A DNA stretch of 64,000 nucleotides from Rhodocyclaceae bacterium. Its GTDB lineage: Bacteria > Pseudomonadota > Gammaproteobacteria > Burkholderiales > Rhodocyclaceae. This document shows positions 58,451 to 64,000 of this stretch, piece after piece. The notes beneath the pieces are model-generated. The model was not told the DNA's origin and ran no database searches. It worked only from the letters and a program-made list of their open reading frames with translations. The stretch is from the NCBI GenBank assembly GCA_026415155.1, contig JAOAHQ010000067.1:124001-188000 (forward strand), read 5' to 3'. Numbering within the stretch: position 1 is the first letter of the stretch; each line of letters starts with the position of its first letter. Position numbers and translations under genes: made by a program.

Positions 58451-59374
58451 ATGAAGCAGCAGGATATCGAAACCATCCGCGCCGTCGTGGCCCGTGCGCG
58501 CAAGCGCGACGCGCTCTTCGGCGTGCTGGGCATTTTGGCGCTGATGATCTGCGTGCTGACGCTCACGACGCTGATCGTCGATATGACGATCAAGGCGATT
58601 CCGCGTATCGACTGGGAATTCATCACCAGCTTTCCGTCACGGCGCCCGGAAAGCGCTGGCATCCTCTCGGCCTGGGTCGGCACCGTCCTCGTGATGCTGG
58701 TCACCGCCGTGGCCGCCGTGCCGTTGGGCGTGGCGGCCGGCATCTATCTCGAAGAATATGCGCCGAAGAACTGGGTGACCGATCTGATCGAAATCAACAT
58801 CACCAACCTCGCTGGCGTGCCTTCGATCATCTATGGCCTGCTGGCGCTCGGCTTGTTCGTCTATCAATTCGGCTTCGGTCAGAGCATCCTCTCCGCCGGA
58901 TTGTCACTGGCCCTCTTGATCTTGCCTGTCGTCATCGTCGCCACGCGCGAGTCGATCCGTGCCATTCCGCAGATGATCCGCGAGGGTGCCTATGCCTGCG
59001 GGGCGACGACGTGGCAGACGGTGCGCGATCACATCCTGCCCTATTCGAGCGCTGGGATTCTCACCGGCGTGATCATTGGGATTGCGCGCGCCATTGGCGA
59101 GACGGCGCCGGTGATCACCATCGGCGCCTTGACCTTCATCGCTTTCTTGCCACCGGCGCCCTTCACCGGAGATCCGCCCGCTGGGCCCTTTGACTGGCTG
59201 TTTTCGCCCTTCACGGTCATGCCGATCCAGATGTTCAACTGGACTTCGCGTCCAGAGCATGCCTTCGAGATCAATGCCGCGGCAGCGGGCTTCATCCTCG
59301 TCTTGATGACGCTGGCGATGACCAGCCTGGCCATCTGGCTGCGCTACCACCTGCGCAAGAACATCAAGTGGTGA
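58451..59374 (+). CDS. pstA: Phosphate ABC transporter permease PstA
   Basis: A 307-residue inner-membrane permease with six helices. [18 protein letters not shown] and the EAA loop [27 protein letters not shown] are typical of PstA. A loop between the last helices ([38 protein letters not shown]) is normal. It overlaps neither gene but follows pstC after 1 bp and precedes pstB by 22 bp. It pairs with PstC. Confidence 0.96.
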   Translation: MKQQDIETIRAVVARARKRDALFGVLGILALMICVLTLTTLIVDMTIKAIPRIDWEFITSFPSRRPESAGILSAWVGTVLVMLVTAVAAVPLGVAAGIYLEEYAPKNWVTDLIEINITNLAGVPSIIYGLLALGLFVYQFGFGQSILSAGLSLALLILPVVIVATRESIRAIPQMIREGAYACGATTWQTVRDHILPYSSAGILTGVIIGIARAIGETAPVITIGALTFIAFLPPAPFTGDPPAGPFDWLFSPFTVMPIQMFNWTSRPEHAFEINAAAAGFILVLMTLAMTSLAIWLRYHLRKNIKW

Positions 59375-59396
59375 TCAACTTCTCAGCGAGCCCTGC

Positions 59397-60200
59397 ATGA
59401 GCTACGAAACGACCATCAACATGGAGCCGGACGCCAGTCTGGCCGTCAAGGCGGAATGCCGCAATTTCAACTTTTATTACGGCGACTTCCATGCCCTCAA
59501 AAGCATCAACATGCCGGTCTATGACAAGAAGGTCACTGCCTTGATCGGCCCGTCGGGTTGCGGCAAGTCGACGCTGCTGCGCTCCTTCAACCGCATGCAC
59601 GACCTTTACCCAGGCAACCGCTATGGTGGCGAGATCGTGCTCCATCCTGACAACACCAACATTCTCGCGCGCGATGTCGATCCCATCGAGGTACGCATGC
59701 GCATCTCGATGGTGTTCCAGAAACCGAATCCGTTTCCCAAATCGGTCTTCGAGAACGTCGCCTACAGCTTGCGGGTGCGGGGCATCAACAACAAATCGGA
59801 ACTCGAGGATCGCGTCCAGCAATCGTTGAAGGGGGCGGCGCTGTGGGATGAAGTCAAGGATCGCCTCCACGAATCCGGCGCCAATCTCTCCGGCGGCCAG
59901 CAGCAGCGGCTTTGCATTGCGCGAGCCTTGGCTTCTGATCCCGAAATCATTCTCTTCGACGAACCGACCTCGGCGCTCGATCCCATCGCCACGGCAAGCA
60001 TCGAGGAGCTGATCGTCGAACTGCGCGACAAGGTGACGATCCTCATCGTCACCCACAACATGCAGCAGGCGGCGCGCATTTCCGACTTCACCGCCTACAT
60101 GTATCTCGGCCAGCTGATCGAGTTCGGCATCACCGACCAGGTGTTCATCAAACCGAAGAACAAGCAGACCGAGGACTACATCACCGGCCGTTTCGGCTGA
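59397..60200 (+). CDS. pstB: Phosphate ABC transporter ATPase PstB
   Basis: A 267-residue ABC ATPase. Walker A is GPSGCGKS (about 52-59), the signature is [14 protein letters not shown], and Walker [13 protein letters not shown]; the switch His is in ILIVTHNM. It powers phosphate uptake and, with PhoU, signals to PhoR. The operon ends here: the next gene is tpiA, with no phoU in the window. The regulator genes phoU, phoB and phoR must therefore be elsewhere. Confidence 0.97.
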   Translation: MSYETTINMEPDASLAVKAECRNFNFYYGDFHALKSINMPVYDKKVTALIGPSGCGKSTLLRSFNRMHDLYPGNRYGGEIVLHPDNTNILARDVDPIEVRMRISMVFQKPNPFPKSVFENVAYSLRVRGINNKSELEDRVQQSLKGAALWDEVKDRLHESGANLSGGQQQRLCIARALASDPEIILFDEPTSALDPIATASIEELIVELRDKVTILIVTHNMQQAARISDFTAYMYLGQLIEFGITDQVFIKPKNKQTEDYITGRFG

Positions 60201-60221
60201 TCGCCTCTCCTCCAGGCAGGA

Positions 60222-60227
60222 TATAAT
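60222..60227 (+). promoter_or_regulatory. -10 box upstream of tpiA
   Basis: A perfect TATAAT lies 33 bp before the tpiA start. No good -35 hexamer is seen 16-18 bp upstream, so the promoter may need an activator or an extended contact. Confidence 0.5.
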
Positions 60228-60260
60228 CCACCGTCTTGCAACGACGGATGAGAGATCGAC

Positions 60261-61007
60261 ATGCGCAGAAAACTCGTCGCCGGTAACTGGAAGATGCATG
60301 GCAGCCTCGCGACGAACGCCGAACTGCTGGCGGGCGTCAAGGCAGGGGTGGCGGGGCTCGCTGCCGAAGTGGCCGTCTGCGTGCCTTATCCCTATCTGGC
60401 GCAGGCACAGCAGGTACTTGCTGGCAGCCCTGTCGCTTGGGGCGCGCAAAATGTCTCCGAGCATGCACAAGGGGCCTATACCGGCGAGGTCAGCGCCGGC
60501 ATGCTCAAGGATTTCGGCTGTCGCTATGTGATCGTTGGTCATTCCGAGCGGCGCACCTATTATGGCGAAACCGATGCGATCGTCGCCGCCAAGTTCGAAG
60601 CCGCGCAGAAAGCAGGCTTGATCCCGATCCTCTGCGTGGGTGAGACGCTCGAAGAGCGCGAGCGGAATGTCACGGCCGAGGTGGTGACCCGGCAGATGCA
60701 GGCCATCCTCGAGCGTTGTGGCGTGGCGGCGCTCGCCGAGGCCGTCGTGGCCTATGAGCCGGTCTGGGCAATCGGCACGGGCCGTACTGCCACACCGGAG
60801 CAGGCGCAAGAAGTGCATGCGCAGATTCGCGCCCTCGTCGCAGCGGCCGATGCCGGTATCGCCTCCAATCTGCGCATTCTCTACGGCGGCAGCATGAAAC
60901 CCGCCAATGCCAAGGAGTTGATGGCGCAGCCCGACATCGATGGCGGGCTGATCGGCGGCGCCTCGCTCATCGCGGCCGATTTCGTCGCCATTTGCGCGGC
61001 GGCTTGA
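60261..61007 (+). CDS. tpiA: Triosephosphate isomerase
   Basis: A 248-residue glycolytic enzyme that interconverts dihydroxyacetone phosphate and glyceraldehyde-3-phosphate. The active-site residues are recognisable: GNWKMHG (Asn/Lys near 8-10), GHSERR (His about 92) and [10 protein letters not shown] (Glu about 162), and the phosphate loop LYGGSMKP. It is followed by secG, tRNA-Leu and nuo genes in the usual betaproteobacterial order. Confidence 0.97.
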   Translation: MRRKLVAGNWKMHGSLATNAELLAGVKAGVAGLAAEVAVCVPYPYLAQAQQVLAGSPVAWGAQNVSEHAQGAYTGEVSAGMLKDFGCRYVIVGHSERRTYYGETDAIVAAKFEAAQKAGLIPILCVGETLEERERNVTAEVVTRQMQAILERCGVAALAEAVVAYEPVWAIGTGRTATPEQAQEVHAQIRALVAAADAGIASNLRILYGGSMKPANAKELMAQPDIDGGLIGGASLIAADFVAICAAA

Positions 61008-61037
61008 TTTTCGCTTGATTTTCATAGAGTGGTTTCC

Positions 61038-61394
61038 ATGAGCATTTTCTATTCGATCACTCTTGCCGTGCACATTCTGGTCGGCTTGGCCATCATTGGC
61101 CTCGTGCTCTTGCAGCATGGCAAGGGGGCCGACATGGGCGCGGCTTTCGGCAGCGGTGCGTCGGGCAGTCTGTTCGGCGCGACGGGCTCGGCCAACTTTC
61201 TTTCCCGCACGACGGCGATCTTGGCGACGGTGTTTTTCCTCACTAGCCTGGCGCTCGCCTATATGGCGGGCAATCGGCCGACGGCCAGCGGCAGCGTCGT
61301 GGATGCGGTGAAGACCGATAGCAGCGTGCCCGTGCCGGCCCCCGCCGCCGCGCCAGAGGCAGCCGATTCGAAGGCCAAAGACATCCCGAAATGA
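61038..61394 (+). CDS. secG: Protein translocase subunit SecG
   Basis: A 118-residue inner-membrane protein of the Sec translocon. Two helices (about 2-22 and 56-76) flank the conserved loop LLQHGKGADMGAAFGSGASGSLFGATGSANFLSRTT. The C-terminal tail is Ala/Pro-rich. I chose ATG 61038 (MSIFYSITLAV) rather than GTG 61029. The gene lies between tpiA and tRNA-Leu. Confidence 0.95.
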   Translation: MSIFYSITLAVHILVGLAIIGLVLLQHGKGADMGAAFGSGASGSLFGATGSANFLSRTTAILATVFFLTSLALAYMAGNRPTASGSVVDAVKTDSSVPVPAPAAAPEAADSKAKDIPK

Positions 61395-61403
61395 ACTTGA
61401 TGG

Positions 61404-61433
61404 TTGTTGCAGGCGCTCAAGCAGTGCTATCAT
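61404..61433 (+). promoter_or_regulatory. Promoter of tRNA-Leu
   Basis: -35 TTGTTG (61404-61409) and -10 TATCAT (61428-61433) are separated by 18 bp, with the tRNA 5' end 32 bp after the -10. The tRNA may be made with the nuo operon transcript as well. Confidence 0.55.
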
Positions 61434-61465
61434 GCGCGCCTCGCAGCAACGTGTCGATTTGCAAA

Positions 61466-61550
61466 GCCGACGTGGTGGAATTGGTAGACACGCTATCTTG
61501 AGGGGGTAGTGGCGAAAGCTGTGCGAGTTCGAGTCTCGCCGTCGGCACCA
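61466..61550 (+). tRNA. tRNA-Leu (anticodon GAG)
   Basis: An 85-nt class II tRNA with encoded CCA. The acceptor stem is GCCGACG with CGTCGGC; the anticodon stem CTATC/GGTAG encloses TTGAGGG, giving GAG; a long variable arm (TGGCGAAAGCTGT region) is typical of leucine tRNA. It decodes CTC and CTT codons. Confidence 0.95.
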
Positions 61551-61628
61551 AGACAAGCAGGGCATTCGCTGGAGCAACCTTCCGGCGGATGATTGGAGAA
61601 GTGGCCAAAAGCCACGCAGAGAACAAGA

Positions 61629-62003
61629 ATGCTGGAAAACTACTTTCCGATCCTGGTCTTCATCATCGTCGGCCTCGTTTTCGGCTGCGTTCCGATCCTC
61701 TTGGGCTGGTTGATCGGCCCCCATCGTCCCGATAGCGAAAAGCTTTCCCCCTTCGAGTGCGGCTTCGAAGCCTTCGAAGATGCGCGCATGAAGTTCGATG
61801 TGCGCTACTACCTCATTGCCATCATCTTCATCATTTTTGATCTCGAGGTTGCTTTCCTGATTCCCTGGGCGACGATCTTCAAGGAGATCGTCGGCACCCC
61901 CGAGATCAAGCTGTTTGGTTTCATCGAAATGCTGGTGTTTCTCACGATCCTCATCGTGGGCTATGTCTATGCCTGGGCCAAGGGTGCCCTCGATTGGGAA
62001 TAA
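61629..62003 (+). CDS. nuoA: NADH-quinone oxidoreductase subunit A
   Basis: A 124-residue membrane subunit of respiratory complex I with three helices. The conserved [40 protein letters not shown] contains the Cys/Glu/Asp residues at the quinone-site loop. ATG 61629 (MLENYFPIL) was chosen. It starts the nuo operon after tRNA-Leu. Confidence 0.96.
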   Translation: MLENYFPILVFIIVGLVFGCVPILLGWLIGPHRPDSEKLSPFECGFEAFEDARMKFDVRYYLIAIIFIIFDLEVAFLIPWATIFKEIVGTPEIKLFGFIEMLVFLTILIVGYVYAWAKGALDWE

Positions 62004-62012
62004 GGATTCGGC

Positions 62013-62492
62013 GTGAGCATCGAAGGCGTTCTGCAGGAAGGCTTCATCACCACCACGCTCGACAAGCTCATCAACTGGACACGCACCGGCTCGTTGTGGC
62101 CGATGACCTTTGGTCTGGCCTGCTGTGCGGTCGAGATGATCCATGCCGGCTGTTCGCGTTATGACCTCGACCGTTTCGGCGTCGTCTTCCGGCCGAGTCC
62201 GCGCCAATCTGACGTGATGATCGTCGCCGGCACCTTGACCAACAAGATGGCGCCTGCCTTGCGCAAGGTCTATGACCAGATGGCCGAGCCGCGCTGGGTC
62301 ATCTCGATGGGTTCCTGCGCCAATGGCGGCGGCTACTACCACTATTCCTATTCCGTGGTGCGCGGCTGCGATCGCATCGTGCCGGTCGATATCTATGTGC
62401 CGGGCTGCCCGCCGACGGCGGAAGCCTTGCTCTACGGCATCATCCAGCTGCAAAACAAGATCCATCGCACCAATACGATCGCCCGCGTCTGA
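62013..62492 (+). CDS. nuoB: NADH-quinone oxidoreductase subunit B
   Basis: A 159-residue peripheral subunit that binds the N2 iron-sulfur cluster, the last electron donor to quinone. The ligands are the adjacent pair in GLACCAVEM, the Cys of [10 protein letters not shown] and the Cys of [11 protein letters not shown]. The start is GTG 62013 ([13 protein letters not shown]), 9 bp after nuoA. It lies between nuoA and nuoC. Confidence 0.97.
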   Translation: MSIEGVLQEGFITTTLDKLINWTRTGSLWPMTFGLACCAVEMIHAGCSRYDLDRFGVVFRPSPRQSDVMIVAGTLTNKMAPALRKVYDQMAEPRWVISMGSCANGGGYYHYSYSVVRGCDRIVPVDIYVPGCPPTAEALLYGIIQLQNKIHRTNTIARV

Positions 62493-62501
62493 TTTCCCCT
62501 C

Positions 62502-63092
62502 ATGAGCGCCAAACTCGCCAAACTCTCGCAAAAGCTCGCCGATCTCTTGGGCGCGCGCATCCAGTCATCGCGGCTTCATCTCGGTGAGCTGACCATCGAA
62601 GTTGCGGCGGCCGATTACCGCGATGTTGCACGCACGCTGCGCGATCATCCCGAGCTGCAGTTTGCGCAATTGATCGACCTCTCAGGGGTCGACTATTCGA
62701 CCTATGCGGGTTGGCGAGGCAAGCGTTTTGCCGTTGCATTGCATCTCACTTCCTTGCACCTCAACTGCCGCCTGCGCCTGCGCACCTTTGCCGAGGACGA
62801 TCACTTTCCCGTCCTGCCGACCGTCACCGACATTTGGAATTCCGCCAACTGGTATGAGCGCGAGGCCTTCGATCTCTTCGGCATCCTCTTCGAGGGCCAT
62901 GAAGACCTGCGCCGCATCCTCACCGACTACGGCTTCGTCGGTCATCCGTTCCGCAAGGATTTCCCGGTCTCCGGCTATGTCGAGATGCGCTACGACCCCG
63001 AAAAACAGCGCGTCGTCTATCAGCCGGTGACGATCGAGCCGCGCGAAGTGACACCGCGCATCGTGCGCGAGGAGAATTACGCTCGTGGCTGA
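62502..63092 (+). CDS. nuoC: NADH-quinone oxidoreductase subunit C
   Basis: A 196-residue peripheral subunit of complex I (the 30-kDa subunit). The family signature [50 protein letters not shown] is complete. NuoC and NuoD are separate genes here, unlike the fused NuoCD of E. coli. Its last codons overlap the nuoD GTG start by 8 bp, so translation is likely coupled. Confidence 0.97.
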   Translation: MSAKLAKLSQKLADLLGARIQSSRLHLGELTIEVAAADYRDVARTLRDHPELQFAQLIDLSGVDYSTYAGWRGKRFAVALHLTSLHLNCRLRLRTFAEDDHFPVLPTVTDIWNSANWYEREAFDLFGILFEGHEDLRRILTDYGFVGHPFRKDFPVSGYVEMRYDPEKQRVVYQPVTIEPREVTPRIVREENYARG

Positions 63093-64000
63093 GATCAAGA
63101 ACTATACGCTCAACTTCGGCCCTCAGCACCCGGCGGCGCATGGCGTGCTGCGCCTGATTCTCGAGCTCGATGGCGAGGTCGTCGTACGCGCCGATCCCCA
63201 CATCGGCCTGCTGCATCGAGGCACTGAGAAGCTCGCCGAGACGCGCACCTGGATTCAGAACGTGCCCTACCTCGACCGTCTCGACTACGTGTCGATGATG
63301 TGTAACGAGCATGCCTATTGCCTCGCGGTCGAGCGGCTGTTGGGGATCGAGGTGCCGATCCGCGCCCAATACATCCGCGTCATGATGGATGAGGTGACGC
63401 GCATCCTCAACCATCTGCTCAACGTCGGCACGCATGCGCTCGACATCGGCGCGATGGCGATGGTGCTCTACACCTTCCGCGAGCGCGAAGACCTCATGGA
63501 CGTCTATGAGGCCGTCTCCGGCGCGCGCATGCATGCGGCCTACTACCGGCCTGGCGGCGTCTATCGCGATCTGCCGGACAGCATGCCGAAATACGAGGTC
63601 TCGAAGTGGAAGAACGAGGCCGATGTGAAGCGCCTCAATGCGAACCGCGAGGGTTCGCTGCTCGATTTCCTCGAGGATTTCACCGATCGCTTCCCGGGCT
63701 ATCTCGACGAATACGAGACCTTGCTGACCGACAACCGCATCTGGAAGCAGCGCACCGTCGGCATCGGCGTCGTCTCGCCCGAGCGGGCGCTGCAGCTGGG
63801 CTTTACCGGCCCGATGCTGCGCGGCTCGGGGGTCGCATGGGATTTGCGCAAGAAGATGCCCTACGAGGTCTATGACCGCCTCGATTTCGATGTGCCGGTC
63901 GGCAAGAATGGCGATTGCTATGACCGCTATCTCGTGCGCATGGAGGAGATGCGTCAGTCGAATCGCATCATCCGGCAGTGCATCGATTGGCTGCGCAAGA
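63085..64000 (+). CDS. nuoD: NADH-quinone oxidoreductase subunit D (3' end outside window)
   Basis: The first 305 codons of the 49-kDa complex I subunit, which forms the quinone-binding chamber with NuoB. Family markers are [22 protein letters not shown] at the start, HRGTEKLAE, and the segment [16 protein letters not shown]. The start is GTG 63085 (read [16 protein letters not shown]), inside the end of nuoC. The gene runs off the right edge. Confidence 0.97.
   Translation, partial: MAEIKNYTLNFGPQHPAAHGVLRLILELDGEVVVRADPHIGLLHRGTEKLAETRTWIQNVPYLDRLDYVSMMCNEHAYCLAVERLLGIEVPIRAQYIRVMMDEVTRILNHLLNVGTHALDIGAMAMVLYTFREREDLMDVYEAVSGARMHAAYYRPGGVYRDLPDSMPKYEVSKWKNEADVKRLNANREGSLLDFLEDFTDRFPGYLDEYETLLTDNRIWKQRTVGIGVVSPERALQLGFTGPMLRGSGVAWDLRKKMPYEVYDRLDFDVPVGKNGDCYDRYLVRMEEMRQSNRIIRQCIDWLRK

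Noticed and set aside
59364-62531. A 1055-residue minus-strand reading frame
   Set aside because: It covers pstB, tpiA, secG, tRNA-Leu, nuoA and nuoB in antisense, so it is a chance frame.

Overview
The window is about 64 kb of GC-rich chromosome from a betaproteobacterium, most like the Rhodocyclales or neighbouring orders. Evidence is gene order typical of that class (hrcA / nadK-recN, gloB / methyltransferase-rnhA-dnaQ, rlmE-ftsH, folP-glmM, tpiA-secG-tRNA-Leu-nuoABCD) and the protein sequences themselves. The genus is not determined. There is no rRNA operon, CRISPR array, prophage or intact insertion sequence.

Layout. 1-2.3 kb: a chemotaxis receptor with a haem-c motif (cut by the window edge) and an EF-hand-like protein. 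2.4-20.5 kb: housekeeping genes (trxC, hemH, hrcA, an orphan adenine methyltransferase, nadK, recN, a hemerythrin pair, an amino-acid-type binding protein, gloB, rnhA, dnaQ, glgB, tRNA-Val, an aminotransferase, uvrB, yhbY, rlmE). 20.5-27.3 kb: ftsH, folP and glmM, with two PIN-domain toxin-antitoxin modules and one unrecognised gene inserted around them. 27.4-32.4 kb: a three-gene cyclic-di-GMP/phosphorelay operon. 32.4-34.3 kb: a 206-bp MITE-like element, a TlpA-like protein and a third toxin-antitoxin pair. 34.5-37.4 kb: an octahaem cytochrome c / cytochrome b / DUF302 respiratory operon with an FNR-type site upstream. 37.8-47.8 kb: arginase and a dense group of PAS, HD-GYP, CBS-GGDEF, cNMP, PP2C and GGDEF-EAL signalling genes. 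47.9-60.2 kb: a phosphate-stress island (phoX, a desaturase, a phytase-like protein, a small lipoprotein, a plcP/agt-like lipid-remodelling operon with dgkA, and pstSCAB). 60.2-64 kb: tpiA, secG, tRNA-Leu and the start of the complex I operon.

Two signals cut across the gene annotation. First, a 23-bp non-palindromic repeat (core GCCGTCCCGCCAGCGCCGAC followed by TTT) occurs at least 15 times between 2.1 and 55.4 kb, about once per 4 kb, on both strands and mostly between genes; six copies lie inside genes and are translated. It resembles a DNA-uptake or chromosome-organising word more than a classical REP. Second, five promoters share one architecture: a Pho-box-like pair of 7-mers spaced by 4 nt, then exactly 10 nt, then a -10 hexamer. 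Two are strong (pstS, phoX), two are good (a PAS protein and a PP2C/GGDEF-EAL operon) and one is weak (a lipoprotein). This would tie phosphate starvation to cyclic-di-GMP signalling in this organism.
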